Assembly: GCA_965204095.1 (NCBI GenBank)
Contig: OZ241991.1
Span: forward strand, 248,001-312,000
From: JAPPLB01 sp965204095
Lineage (GTDB): Bacteria; Acidobacteriota; Terriglobia; Bryobacterales; UBA6623
Direction: 5' to 3'
Length of the DNA: 64,000 nucleotides
Below, in pieces: positions 7,490 to 17,643 of the stretch (positions are counted from its first letter, which is position 1; each line of letters opens with the position of its first letter). Below the pieces are notes generated by a model. It did not search any database and was not told the origin of the DNA. It was given only the letters and a program-made list of their open reading frames with translations. The translations under genes were made by a program, and so were the position numbers.

Positions 7490-9765
7490 GACTCGTTTCG
7501 CTCACGTCGATAGTGCTGGTAACCGCTGGCCTGCTTGCGGGCGACGAGGCTATGGTCACCAAGAGCCGCCATGCGGCGCTGAAGCTCTGCGATCAGACGA
7601 TGGACCGGGGCCGCCGCACCGAGGCGAACGGCTGCTATAGCCGGTTGCTCAACAGCTCGGCGAGTTTTTTGGTGAGGGCCGAAGCGGCGTGGGCGCTGCG
7701 GGACATGCATCGTGCGAACGATCTGTTCCGCGAAGCGGTGAACCTGCGTCCGAAGGACCCCTACATCCGGGTGCGATGGGGATATCTCTATCTCGACACC
7801 CATTCGCCGGCAGAGGCGGTCAAGCTGTTCAACGAAGCATTGTCCATCGACAAGGACTACCCGCCGGCGAAGCTTGGAGCAGCAACCGTGCTCGCAAATC
7901 GCTTCGAAGGCAAGGCGCACGACCTTGTCAATGAGGCGCTGAAGGCCGACCCCAACCTGGTCGAAGGCTATGCTCTGCTGGCGGCTATGTCCATCGAGGA
8001 AGAGGACTACGAGACGGCCGAGGAGCACATCGCGAAGGGCCTGCAGGTTGCCGAGGAGATCGGGGACTCACCGCTCGAGTTTTACACCCTGCGGGCGTCG
8101 CTCGACCTGCTGCAGGGCAGGAAGGACAGCGACTGGACGCGCAAAGCGTTGGAGCACAATCCGACATACGGCAAGATCTACGCCGATCAGGCGCATTTCT
8201 ACGTCATTTCACGGCGCTATCGCGAGGCGACGGAGTTGCTGCGCAAGGCGATCGCTGTGGACCCCGAGCTGTGGTCGGCGCACGCGGACCTGGGAGTGAA
8301 CCTGATGCGTCAGGGTGCCGACAGAGAAGGCCGCAAGCATTTCGAAATGGCCTATCAGGGAGACGCGTTCAATCCCAAGACGACGAACTGGCTGCGACTG
8401 CTGGACAGCATGAAGAACTTCGAAACCAGTTCGAACAAGGATGATGTGTTGCTTAAGAAACCCGAGGAGCTCGAAGCATCTGTCGGCAAGCCGGAGATCA
8501 TTCTGCAACTACACAGCAAGGAGGCAGCAGTATTGCGGCCGTACGTGATGGAGTTGGCCGAGGAAAGCATCGATCTCTTCATGAACAAGTACGGGTTCCA
8601 TCCAAAGCAGCCGATCCGCATCGAGATGTATCCGGACCACGACGACTTCGCGGTGCGAACGATGGGCATGCCTGGCCTGGGGTTGCTCGGCGTCACGTTT
8701 GGTTACGTCGTGGCAATGGACAGTCCTTCGGGGCGTCCTCCCGGTAGTTTTCATTGGGGCACGACGCTCTGGCATGAGCTGGCGCACGTGTTCACCCTCG
8801 AGGCGACGGAGCATCTTGTGCCGCGATGGTATAGCGAAGGCATTTCGATGTATGAGGAGTGGCAGGCGCGTCCGGGGTGGGGCGAGCGGGTCTCGACCGA
8901 TTTCCTCGCTGCGATGAAGGAAGACAAGCTGCTGCCGATCGCTGAACTCGACAAGGGATTCGTAAGACCGCGCTATCAGAGTCAGGTTGCGGTGTCGTAT
9001 TTTCAAGCGGGTCTCGTCTGTCAACTGATTGCCGATCAATGGGGGTTCCCCAAGCTGGTTCAGTTGCTGGAGGGATTCTCGGAACAGATAACTACCGCGG
9101 AGAATATCGAGGCGGTGCTGGGAGTCACGGCGGAGGAGTTCGACAAGCGGTTCGAGGACTATCTGCAAGGGGAGTTCGGTGAGTTGCTTCGGAGGCTCCC
9201 GGACTTCCGCAAGGCGATGAAGAAGGCATTGGTCGCCGCGAAGGCAAAGAATTGGGACGGCGTTCTGGAGCCGGCAACCGATGCGCTGGATATTTTCCCG
9301 GACTTCGTGCAGTCCGCGAATCCTTATGTGGTTCTGGCCACGGCGCACGAAAAGTTGGGCGACAAGGCAGAGGCTGCGAAATATCTGAAGGATTATCAGG
9401 CGCGCGGCGGGAAGAATCCCCATTACATCAGGAAGTTGGCGAAGTGGCTGGACGATTTGGGAAGACGGGCGGAGGCGATCGAGGCGCTGAAAGGGCTGAT
9501 CTACGTTACTCCCGGCGAACCGGAGCTGCATGTGCAACTCGGCGAGTGGCTCATTGAAGAAAAGCGCCACGTCGAGGCGGTTCGAGAGTTTCGAACGCAT
9601 CTGCTGTCAGAACCGCTCGACCTCGCCGGCGCGCACTTCAACCTGGCCCGTGCGTATCATATGATGGGGAACGCTGAAAACACTCGGAAGCACCTGCTGT
9701 CCGCTCTGGAAGCGGCCCCGAGCTACCGGCCGGCGCAGAAGCTCCTGCTGGAAATCGTCGATTAA
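7486..9765 (+). CDS. TPR-repeat protein with gluzincin (peptidase MA-like) domain
   Basis: 759 residues with a hydrophobic leader (SLTSIVLVTAGLLAG). The N-terminal half has TPR-like helices (for example AEAVKLFNEALSIDKDYPPAKLG), and further TPR units close the protein after about residue 610. Between them is a metallopeptidase domain with LWHELAHVF (HELAH at 430-434) and the third zinc ligand in YSEGISMYEEW (Glu about 451), as in peptidase MA family proteins. Likely a periplasmic or membrane-attached protease or scaffold. GTG 7486 overlaps the preceding stop by 4 nt, which supports coupled translation with the caspase-fold gene. Confidence 0.85.
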   Translation: MRLVSLTSIVLVTAGLLAGDEAMVTKSRHAALKLCDQTMDRGRRTEANGCYSRLLNSSASFLVRAEAAWALRDMHRANDLFREAVNLRPKDPYIRVRWGYLYLDTHSPAEAVKLFNEALSIDKDYPPAKLGAATVLANRFEGKAHDLVNEALKADPNLVEGYALLAAMSIEEEDYETAEEHIAKGLQVAEEIGDSPLEFYTLRASLDLLQGRKDSDWTRKALEHNPTYGKIYADQAHFYVISRRYREATELLRKAIAVDPELWSAHADLGVNLMRQGADREGRKHFEMAYQGDAFNPKTTNWLRLLDSMKNFETSSNKDDVLLKKPEELEASVGKPEIILQLHSKEAAVLRPYVMELAEESIDLFMNKYGFHPKQPIRIEMYPDHDDFAVRTMGMPGLGLLGVTFGYVVAMDSPSGRPPGSFHWGTTLWHELAHVFTLEATEHLVPRWYSEGISMYEEWQARPGWGERVSTDFLAAMKEDKLLPIAELDKGFVRPRYQSQVAVSYFQAGLVCQLIADQWGFPKLVQLLEGFSEQITTAENIEAVLGVTAEEFDKRFEDYLQGEFGELLRRLPDFRKAMKKALVAAKAKNWDGVLEPATDALDIFPDFVQSANPYVVLATAHEKLGDKAEAAKYLKDYQARGGKNPHYIRKLAKWLDDLGRRAEAIEALKGLIYVTPGEPELHVQLGEWLIEEKRHVEAVREFRTHLLSEPLDLAGAHFNLARAYHMMGNAENTRKHLLSALEAAPSYRPAQKLLLEIVD

Positions 9766-9783
9766 CGCCCCAACCTTTTCTTA

Positions 9784-10812
9784 ATGATGACTGTTCCTTC
9801 CGCTTCCATCGTCGATACGACGGACACGAGACATCTTGTCACCGTTTTTCGTGACACACAAGAACGAATCCGCGAACAGGTTCGACGCGTCATCGTCGGC
9901 CAGGAGGATGTCGTCGAGCACTTGCTGTTGACCCTGCTGGTCGGTGGGCATTGTTTGATCACAGGCATGCCCGGCACTGCGAAGACGCTACTCGTACGGA
10001 CGCTGGCCACGGCCCTGGGATTGACGTTCAAGAGAATTCAATTCACGCCGGACTTGATGCCGTCCGACGTGACCGGCACCGACATCATTGATGAGGATGT
10101 GACAACCGGACATCGCAAATGGACGTTCGTCGAGGGACCGATTTTCACGAATGTGATGCTGGCGGATGAAATCAACCGTACGCCCCCGAAGACTCAGGCG
10201 GCGCTGCTCGAAGCGATGCAGGAGCTGAGCGTGACCGTTCGCGGGACGACCTACCGGCTGTCGCCGCCATTCTTCGTTCTCGCTACGCAGAACCCGATCG
10301 AACTGGAGGGAACCTACCCACTGCCGGAAGCGCAGCTTGACCGGTTTCTGTTCAACGTCGTGCTCGATTATCTGACGACGGAGCAGGAAATGGACGTCGT
10401 CAATCGCAATACGACGGCCGGACTCCCTGAAGTGGATGCCTGCACGACGGTGGAGGAAATCCTGGAGTTTCAGAAGCTCGTGCGGCAAGTGCCTGTTTCA
10501 GAAGAAACGATTCGTTACGCCGTGAATTTCATTCGTGCGACGCGGCCCAAAGACCCCGAATCTACCGAGATGATCCAGAAGTACGTGAACTATGGGGCGA
10601 GCGTGCGGTCCACGCAGTTTCTCGTGATGGCGGCAAAGGCGCGCGCGCTGATGCAAGGACGCTATCACGTGACCATTGAGGATTTGCATGCCCTGGTGCT
10701 GCCCGTGTTGCGCCACCGCATACTGTCGAACTTCCATGCCGAGTCGGACGGCGTTACTACCGACGATATTCTGAAGGACCTCATCGCGGAGAAGCCCTCG
10801 ACGCGAACTTGA
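9784..10812 (+). CDS. MoxR-family AAA+ ATPase
   Basis: 342 residues. AAA_3 domain with the atypical Walker A LITGMPGTAKTLL (about 58-70), Walker B VMLADEINR (about 124-132), sensor-like VLATQNPIE and arginine-finger region PLPEAQLDRF. A C-terminal AAA lid follows. MoxR ATPases act as chaperone-like motors that assemble or activate partners together with VWA-domain proteins, and two VWA proteins flank this gene. The start is ATG 9784, with a second ATG directly after. It sits 18 nt after the TPR-peptidase gene and 7 nt before DUF58. Confidence 0.95.
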   Translation: MMTVPSASIVDTTDTRHLVTVFRDTQERIREQVRRVIVGQEDVVEHLLLTLLVGGHCLITGMPGTAKTLLVRTLATALGLTFKRIQFTPDLMPSDVTGTDIIDEDVTTGHRKWTFVEGPIFTNVMLADEINRTPPKTQAALLEAMQELSVTVRGTTYRLSPPFFVLATQNPIELEGTYPLPEAQLDRFLFNVVLDYLTTEQEMDVVNRNTTAGLPEVDACTTVEEILEFQKLVRQVPVSEETIRYAVNFIRATRPKDPESTEMIQKYVNYGASVRSTQFLVMAAKARALMQGRYHVTIEDLHALVLPVLRHRILSNFHAESDGVTTDDILKDLIAEKPSTRT

Positions 10813-10819
10813 ATCCTCG

Positions 10820-11710
10820 ATGGCGATTCAGGCGCTTCTCGATCCGAAAATTCTCGCGCGCCTCTCGAATATCGAACTGGTGGCGCGGACGGTAGTGGAC
10901 GGTTTCCTGACCGGTCTTCACCGCTCCCCCATTTTTGGCTTCAGCCTCGAGTTTGCCGAATACCGCCCGTATACGCCCGGTGATGATCCGCGGTTTATCG
11001 ATTGGAATGTCTTCTCGCGCACGGAGCGTACCTATCTGAAGCGTTACTTGGGTGAAACGAATACGCACCTGATGCTGTTGCTCGACGCGAGTGCTTCGAT
11101 GGGGTTCGCGTCGAATGGCGTCACCAAGATGGAGTACGCGCGGTTTCTCGCGGCCTCGCTTTCTTATCTCTCTATTCGGCAGCACGACGCGGCGGGCTTG
11201 ATCGTTTTCGATGAGAAGGTACGGGATTATCGGCCGCCGTCGACGCGCCCTGGGCACCTGTTGAGTCTGCTGCACATGTTGGAGCGGGCAGAGCCCGCCA
11301 CCGGTACGAATCTCGATTTGCCGTTTGATCACTTCCGGCAATACACGAGTCTGCGCGGGCTTGTCGCTGTAATTTCGGACTTTTATATGGATCCGGACTC
11401 GGTAGTAAAGGCGGTTCGTCCGTTGGCCTACCAGGGACAGGACATGGTGTTCTTCCATGTGCTGGATCCGGCGGAGTTGAAACCGGAGTTCGATCGCTCG
11501 ATTCTGTTGGAGGACATGGAGACCGGCGATCAAATGGAGATCTCGCCGGATTTCGCGAGGCGCGAATACATTGAGCGGATGGAAAGCCACATCAGGAAAC
11601 TTAGATCCCAAACGAAGGGGATTGGGGCGGACTATGTACTGTTGGACACGTCACAACCACTGGATTTGGCCTTGAGGGAATATCTTCTGGTTCGTCAGCG
11701 TCGGCGTTGA
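10820..11710 (+). CDS. DUF58 domain protein (VWA-like)
   Basis: 296 residues. The family signature is present: FGFSLEFAEYRPYTPGDDPRFIDWNVFSRTERTYLKRYL written in parts as YRPYTPGDDPRFIDWNV (about 50-66), then LMLLLDASASMGF (about 84-96), a metal-site-like DASAS. DUF58 proteins are encoded directly after MoxR in most genomes and are thought to be its adaptor or substrate. No signal peptide, so cytoplasmic. The start ATG 10820 is 7 nt after the MoxR stop. Confidence 0.93.
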   Translation: MAIQALLDPKILARLSNIELVARTVVDGFLTGLHRSPIFGFSLEFAEYRPYTPGDDPRFIDWNVFSRTERTYLKRYLGETNTHLMLLLDASASMGFASNGVTKMEYARFLAASLSYLSIRQHDAAGLIVFDEKVRDYRPPSTRPGHLLSLLHMLERAEPATGTNLDLPFDHFRQYTSLRGLVAVISDFYMDPDSVVKAVRPLAYQGQDMVFFHVLDPAELKPEFDRSILLEDMETGDQMEISPDFARREYIERMESHIRKLRSQTKGIGADYVLLDTSQPLDLALREYLLVRQRRR

Positions 11711-11770
11711 GTCGGGGGTGAGCGGACGCGTAGCGGGATGTGCGGCGTCTTTGAATAGAGAAACGAACGG

Positions 11771-13780
11771 ATGTCATTGCTAGCGCCATGGTTCTTGCTG
11801 GGTGGGGTCGCGATTGGCCTGCCGCTATGGCTGCACCTGCTGGACCGCGAAAACCCGATCCACCTGCCCTTTAGCTCACTGATGTTCTTTGAGCGCCGTC
11901 GGCAAAGCTCGATGAAAGAGCGCCGGTTTCGCTATCGAATCTTGATGGCTTTGCGGATCGCCCTGTTTCTGTTGCTTGCCCTGGCTTTTGCCAAGCCGGT
12001 CTGGGAATTGACGGCCGGAGCCGGATCGGACGACTTGCCGGGTCTGCACATGCTTGCTCTCGATACTTCGCTCAGCATGAATTACGGCGATCGCTGGGAC
12101 CGTGCCGTCCAGGAAGCCGAAGAAGTGATCGAGTTTCTTAAGCCCGCAGACCGGGCGCAGATCCTGGCGTTTGGGCCGGGCGTGCGAGTAATCACACAAC
12201 CGATCGGGAGCCGAGCGGAACTGCGTACCGCGCTCGGAACTCTTGAGCCGACGGCGTCTCGGAATTCATACGCTGATTTGGCGGAAGCTGTTCGCACACT
12301 GGCCCCGGACGCTGACGTGCCGGTGACGGTGCATCTGTTTTCCGACTTCCAGCAGTCGGCGATGCCGGGCCGCTTCTCTGACGTCGCTCTGCCAACAATG
12401 GCAAGCCTCGAGGTCCACAACGTGGCCGAAGCGGATTCGTCGAATTGGACAATTGAAAACATTAGAGGAACGACTCGAGTTTTCGGTGGACGAGCTACCC
12501 GCCTGGAGGCGGTCGTAGCCGGCTTCGGTACGGAAGAAGCACGCAAGACAGTGACGTTTCTCCTGAATGGCAATCGGGTCGCTCGGCAGTCCTTGAATGT
12601 ACCGGCTGTGGGCAGGGCCTCGGTCGTGTTCGAAGGATTCGATGTACCGGTAGGTAATAACAAGGGCGAACTGCTCCTGGAGCCCGCAGATGAAATGCCG
12701 TTGGATGACCGGCGGCTGGTAGCGATCAGTAATGCCGAGCCGTCGAAGATTCTGTTTGTCCATAGCGATCCGAGGAGGCGTGATCTTACTTTCTTTCGGG
12801 CAGCGTTGGATGCATCGTCGCAGGCCATGTTTCGGGTGGAAGGGGCTTCGGTGGCGCAAGCCGAACAAAGTCGGCCTGAGCAGTTCGCGCTGGTGATTTT
12901 TTCCGATATCCCGCAGCTTGATGACACGGCGGCGGAGCGTTTCCGGTCATATGTGAAAGCGGGCGGCGCAATGCTGATCGTGGTAGGTCCCAAGGCAACG
13001 CTCGCGGGGCAGTCTGCACTGTTGGAGGAGGGTATCGAAGAATCGAGCTACGCCGGGCGTGAACGACAACGCTACCAGTTCGCCGGTTCGGTCGACGAGT
13101 CACATCCCGTGATCAGCCGGGTGAAGCGCTTCCAGGGTGTGAAGTTCTACCGCTACGCACAACTGCCCGTCGGCAAAGAGGACAATGTGCCGGCGCGGCT
13201 GTCGGATGGGTCACCGTTGCTGCTCGAGCGCAGACTGGGCGAAGGGCGCTTGTTGATCCTGGCGTCATCGCTGGGAAATATCTGGAATGATTTGCCGGTG
13301 AACCCGGTGTTTGTCCCGTTCGTGCTTGAGACGGCGCGATATCTTTCAGGACTCGATCGAAGATTACAGCAGGTGAATATCGACTCGATTCTGGAGTTGG
13401 GTGGTCGGCTCGGCGCCGGTGTGCAGGTTTTCAATCCCTCTGGAGAACGTGCCTTGACGCTTGCTGGTTCGGTAGCGGGAGAAGACCTGCGTCTGACCGA
13501 GTTGGGGTTCTACGAGCTTCGGCGAGCCGGAGCCTCGGAATTGGCTGCGGTTAATCCTGATCCACGAGAGTCCAACTTGCGTCCGATGGAGACCGACTTG
13601 GTCTCGACGTGGGAAAAGACGGGCCGCAATCAGGAAGCGGCGCCGATGGAGGGTAATAAATCTCTCATCGTTCCCCCGCCGCTGAAGCTTTGGAAAATCC
13701 TGCTGGTTCTCTTGGTCTTGATCGCATTGGTAGAATCAATCTTCGGCAATTATCACCTCAAAGTACAGCGGGAGACTTAA
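11771..13780 (+). CDS. BatA-type N-terminal domain / VWA protein
   Basis: 669 residues. The N-terminus (LLAPWFLLGGVAIGLPLWLHLLDRENP) is the BatA membrane region, followed by a second membrane segment (about 57-78) and a VWA domain starting LALDTSLSMNYG near residue 95. A beta-rich middle, a GATase-like stretch (FALVIFSDIPQ and GGAMLIVVGP) and a C-terminal membrane helix (WKILLVLLVLIALVESIFG) complete it. It is related in layout to the 4335-6584 protein, so the two VWA proteins may be paralogues acting on the same MoxR. ATG 11771; three bases separate it from the next gene. Confidence 0.9.
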   Translation: MSLLAPWFLLGGVAIGLPLWLHLLDRENPIHLPFSSLMFFERRRQSSMKERRFRYRILMALRIALFLLLALAFAKPVWELTAGAGSDDLPGLHMLALDTSLSMNYGDRWDRAVQEAEEVIEFLKPADRAQILAFGPGVRVITQPIGSRAELRTALGTLEPTASRNSYADLAEAVRTLAPDADVPVTVHLFSDFQQSAMPGRFSDVALPTMASLEVHNVAEADSSNWTIENIRGTTRVFGGRATRLEAVVAGFGTEEARKTVTFLLNGNRVARQSLNVPAVGRASVVFEGFDVPVGNNKGELLLEPADEMPLDDRRLVAISNAEPSKILFVHSDPRRRDLTFFRAALDASSQAMFRVEGASVAQAEQSRPEQFALVIFSDIPQLDDTAAERFRSYVKAGGAMLIVVGPKATLAGQSALLEEGIEESSYAGRERQRYQFAGSVDESHPVISRVKRFQGVKFYRYAQLPVGKEDNVPARLSDGSPLLLERRLGEGRLLILASSLGNIWNDLPVNPVFVPFVLETARYLSGLDRRLQQVNIDSILELGGRLGAGVQVFNPSGERALTLAGSVAGEDLRLTELGFYELRRAGASELAAVNPDPRESNLRPMETDLVSTWEKTGRNQEAAPMEGNKSLIVPPPLKLWKILLVLLVLIALVESIFGNYHLKVQRET

Positions 13781-13783
13781 CAC

Positions 13784-16700
13784 GTGTATCCAGCCCCCTT
13801 GTCGCCGGCTTGGTCGTTACAGGACTATGTGCGCCGGATTCAGTGGCGGCTGCGAGCACGGACGGCTTCGCGCGGGATTGTACTTACCATCGGCGTTGCC
13901 GTGACGCTGACCGTTCTCTGCGTTGCGATCGCGAACGAATTTGCGTTCTCGGACAGAAGCATGATCGGGGGCCGAACGATTCTGTTCGGGGCTCTCATCA
14001 CAGCCATCATCCTGGCGCTTTGGCGGCCTTTGCGGGGCTTGGGCATCAAGAAGGCGGCAGGTCACGCTGAGCGGGAAATACCTGCTTTCGATGGCCGGAT
14101 CGAGACTTTTATCGATCAGTCACACCGCCCGGACGGAGCCGCGGCGAATCCGATGCTTGACTTGCTGGCTGAAGATACGCTGCAGGTCGTCGAGGCCGCC
14201 CCGGCCGAATCCGTGGTTGGTTGGCAGCGGATTATCACGTTTGCTGCGCTGGCGGCAACGGGCTTCTTTGCACTGCTTTGGCTGGGAACCTCAGGTCCCG
14301 GGTATTGGAGTTATGGCACTTCGCGGCTGTGGGCCGGATGGCTGGAGTCGAACGAATCTCCCTACTACGAGCTGCTGATCGAGCCCGGCGACGCGACAGT
14401 GCGGCGCGGGGCTGATCTCACCATGACCGCAGAGGTCATAGGCTTCGAAAGCCCATCGGCGCAGGTATATGTCAAATACGACGACAGCGTCGAATGGGAA
14501 GAAGCACCGATGCGGCGTCAGTTGGACGGCGCGGGATTTGAGTTTCTATTCGCGGGAGTCAGGGATCCATTTGTCTACTACGTTTCTGCAGGCGGTATTC
14601 GCAGTGAGGAGTTTGCAGTTGACGTCGTGACAATGCCGGTCTTGCGGGGACTCAAACTGACGTACCACTACCCGAAGTGGACCGGTTTGAAGAACGTCGT
14701 CGAGGATCCGGGTGGAGACATCAACGCCGTCGCGGGAACGGAAGTCGAGATTGCGGTTGAGACCGACAAGCCGCTTGATGACGGCGTCATTCTGGTCGAT
14801 GGGGAGCAGGTGGCCAGGCTGGAGACGAACGGCCTGACGAGCGTTGGGCGGATAACGGTGCAGGGTGACGGACTCTACAACGTGGCCGAGCTCTACAAAG
14901 GTGAGGCGGTTCGCATCAGCGATGAATTCTTCATCACGGTGATTCCCGATCGTAAGCCGACCTTGGAGATCGGGCGTCCGGGGCGTGATTTTCAGGCGAC
15001 GAATATCGAGGAAGTCGTCGTCGAGTTGAAGGCCGAGGACGATTTCGGCATCGCTTCTCTGGACCTTTTTTATTCACTCAACGGAGGCGAAATGAAAAAG
15101 GTCTCCGTGAAACGCCAGGGCTTCAAGGAAGCGCGCGGTCGCCACACGTTCTATCTGGAAGAGATGGGCGAGGGCAAGGCTTCGCTTGAAGTGCGAGAAG
15201 AAAATGACGAGGAGCAGGAGTTGAACGCCGTCCATCTGGTGCCAGGCGACCTCATCACCTATTACGCGATGGCCCGCGATCACAAACTGGCGGCCAAGAC
15301 GGACATGTATTTCGTCGAGGTACGGCCGTTCGATTTGGTTTTTCGCCAGGGCCAGCAGGGTGGAGGCGGGATGAGTGGCGGCGAGCAGCGGCAGGACGAA
15401 ATCTCCAAGAGGCAGAAGGAAATCATTGCGGCTACCTGGAATTTGATTCGTGCATCGGAAGAGGCAAAGCCCTCGGATCGTTCTGAGATAAACGACAACG
15501 CGCTCGTCTTGTCCGATATCCAGCTCACGTTGCGGGATCAGGCGCGCACATTGGTTGAGCGAACGAAGGCACGGCAACTGACGGGAGCGGATGAGAAGAT
15601 CGGGCGGTTTATTGAGAATCTCGAAAAGGCGGCTGAATTCATGGAGCCCGCTGCAGATAAGCTGCACGAAATGAAGCTCACGGAGGCAGTGGCTCCGGAG
15701 CAGAAGGCGCTTCAATATGTGCTTCGAGCGGAGGCGATCTTCCGCGAACTCCAGATCAGCTTCGGCCGGGGCAACGGGCAGGGGGGCGGCCAGGCGCAAC
15801 TCGACTTGGCAGAGATGTTCGAGCTGGAGATGGATTTGACGAAGAACCAATACGAGACCGGCGGTGGTTCTTCGCAGCAACAGCTCGATCGCGAGGTCGA
15901 TGAACTGATGGAGAAGCTGCGCGCGTTGGCGCAGCGGCAACAAAAGCTGGCCGAGCGGCGAAAGCAGCAGCAGGAGATGACCTTCGCGCAGCGCTGGCAG
16001 CAGGAGATGCTGCGGCGTGAGGCGCTGGAACTGAAGAGGCAGCTTGAAGAGTTGCAACGGCGTCAGCGGGAGCAGCAGGCGGCACAGGCCCGGTCTGGCA
16101 ACCGCTCACAGCAACAAACCGGGCAGTCGCAATCAGGTCGGCAGCAATCCGATCAACAGAGCGAACGGCAATCGGGCCGGGCGGCGGGACGAAGCCGGTC
16201 TACTGGCGGCGCTGCAGGCCCGCAGAACCTGCAGCAGATTATCGAGCGGCTCGACCAGGCGACACGCGATATGCAGACCAATCCGTCGAGTGCCAATGGT
16301 TCTCGGCAGCGAGTCGGCAATGATCCGGCGGCGGCGCAACGGGCTCAGGAGCGGTTGCAGGAAGCGCTGCAACAGCTAACAAGGGAGCGGCGCGGACAGA
16401 ACGCGTCCGCGCTTTCCGAGTTGGTTCAACGTTCGGAGACGCTGGCGCATGATCAGCGGGAAATCGGCGATCGCCTGAAGCAGGATCTGAGAGAGTCAAT
16501 CAGGGCTCAGCAGAAAGCCGAAGCCGAATCCGGGAGACGAGGCAGGCTGCGGAGCAGTCTTTCCCCGACCGAAGCGCTTGATCTCGCGGACCGCAAGAAA
16601 GCGATGCAAGAAGAGCTCGAAGCGATCGAGCGTGAGATACAGGGCACGATCCGCAGGCTTGATGACTCGCAGCGGGAAGCGTCTCGCAAGTTGAGGGAAG

Positions 16701-17527
16701 CGCTTGGAGAAATCCAGCAAAATGAAATCGGCACGCGGCTGCGCGTCGTGGCCGAGTACATCCGGCGTGGACTGGCTCCCCATGCGGCGCAGGGCGAAGA
16801 TATGGTGACCCGCTCGCTCGAACAGCTACGTGACAGTCTGAAAGATGCTGAGCGGCTTGCCCAGGCCAACGGGCCGGGTAACGAGCGCGGTTTGGAGCAA
16901 TCGCTGACGCAACTCGAGAGCATGCGGCGGCGCTTGGAGCGCGCGGCGGATGGCGATCAGCGTGGCGGGCAACAGGGCTCTCAGGGGCAGCCGCGCACAC
17001 AGCCTGGAGGGCAGCAGGGAACCCAAAGCGCGAATTCCCAGCAGGGCCAGTCGCAGCAGGGCGCTTCCTCGCAGACTGCGCAGGGAGCACGGATTGGCGG
17101 ACCGCAGCGCTCGATCGGAGGAGCATCCAACTACGGCGGAATGCGGAGGCCCGGCAGTTCGGAAGGCATCGGACTCTGGGATGATCAGGCGCGCCGCGAA
17201 ATGGAGCAGGCTCTGCGAGAGGGTGTGCGTCTGGTCCCGCGCATGACTCGCGATCTACAGACGAGCGGCATCTATGAGGAAGATTTGGAGGAGATTCGCC
17301 GCTTTGTGAAAGGACTGCCGAACTCACGATTCGCCGGCAACCCGGAGCTGCTGGCTCAGGAATACCGCAGATTACTGTCGCTGCTTGAGCAACTGGAACT
17401 TCAGGTAAGGCGGAAAGTTGAAGAAGAGCAGGGAGGCCAGGTGCGTACTTCAGTCGCCGAACCAGTTCCGGAAGAGTATCGTGAAGCGGTCGCCGAGTAC
17501 TTCCGCCGACTGAGCCGCGGTCGCTGA
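13784..17527 (+). CDS. Giant DUF4175-like membrane protein with Gln-rich coiled-coil region
   Basis: 1247 residues. Three hydrophobic segments lie near 31-50, 62-80 and 149-167, then beta-sandwich-like repeats (about 200-500) and a long Gln/Arg/Glu-rich helical part (about 520-1247) with runs such as LEELQRRQREQQAAQARSG. This layout matches DUF4175-type proteins encoded at the end of MoxR/BatA clusters. The low-complexity, coiled-coil C-terminal half suggests a scaffold. GTG start at 13784, 3 nt after the previous stop; an alternative start inside is possible. Last gene of the block; repeat elements follow. Confidence 0.8.
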   Translation: MYPAPLSPAWSLQDYVRRIQWRLRARTASRGIVLTIGVAVTLTVLCVAIANEFAFSDRSMIGGRTILFGALITAIILALWRPLRGLGIKKAAGHAEREIPAFDGRIETFIDQSHRPDGAAANPMLDLLAEDTLQVVEAAPAESVVGWQRIITFAALAATGFFALLWLGTSGPGYWSYGTSRLWAGWLESNESPYYELLIEPGDATVRRGADLTMTAEVIGFESPSAQVYVKYDDSVEWEEAPMRRQLDGAGFEFLFAGVRDPFVYYVSAGGIRSEEFAVDVVTMPVLRGLKLTYHYPKWTGLKNVVEDPGGDINAVAGTEVEIAVETDKPLDDGVILVDGEQVARLETNGLTSVGRITVQGDGLYNVAELYKGEAVRISDEFFITVIPDRKPTLEIGRPGRDFQATNIEEVVVELKAEDDFGIASLDLFYSLNGGEMKKVSVKRQGFKEARGRHTFYLEEMGEGKASLEVREENDEEQELNAVHLVPGDLITYYAMARDHKLAAKTDMYFVEVRPFDLVFRQGQQGGGGMSGGEQRQDEISKRQKEIIAATWNLIRASEEAKPSDRSEINDNALVLSDIQLTLRDQARTLVERTKARQLTGADEKIGRFIENLEKAAEFMEPAADKLHEMKLTEAVAPEQKALQYVLRAEAIFRELQISFGRGNGQGGGQAQLDLAEMFELEMDLTKNQYETGGGSSQQQLDREVDELMEKLRALAQRQQKLAERRKQQQEMTFAQRWQQEMLRREALELKRQLEELQRRQREQQAAQARSGNRSQQQTGQSQSGRQQSDQQSERQSGRAAGRSRSTGGAAGPQNLQQIIERLDQATRDMQTNPSSANGSRQRVGNDPAAAQRAQERLQEALQQLTRERRGQNASALSELVQRSETLAHDQREIGDRLKQDLRESIRAQQKAEAESGRRGRLRSSLSPTEALDLADRKKAMQEELEAIEREIQGTIRRLDDSQREASRKLREALGEIQQNEIGTRLRVVAEYIRRGLAPHAAQGEDMVTRSLEQLRDSLKDAERLAQANGPGNERGLEQSLTQLESMRRRLERAADGDQRGGQQGSQGQPRTQPGGQQGTQSANSQQGQSQQGASSQTAQGARIGGPQRSIGGASNYGGMRRPGSSEGIGLWDDQARREMEQALREGVRLVPRMTRDLQTSGIYEEDLEEIRRFVKGLPNSRFAGNPELLAQEYRRLLSLLEQLELQVRRKVEEEQGGQVRTSVAEPVPEEYREAVAEYFRRLSRGR

Positions 17528-17643
17528 CCGCAGTCCCATCGGCGGATTCCGCGATACATCTTGCAGCGCCTTCTCGTGACACGGGAACGGTGGTTCTCGC
17601 CAACCTCGCATCCCTCGATGTACCTCTCTATGCAGTCCGGCGT

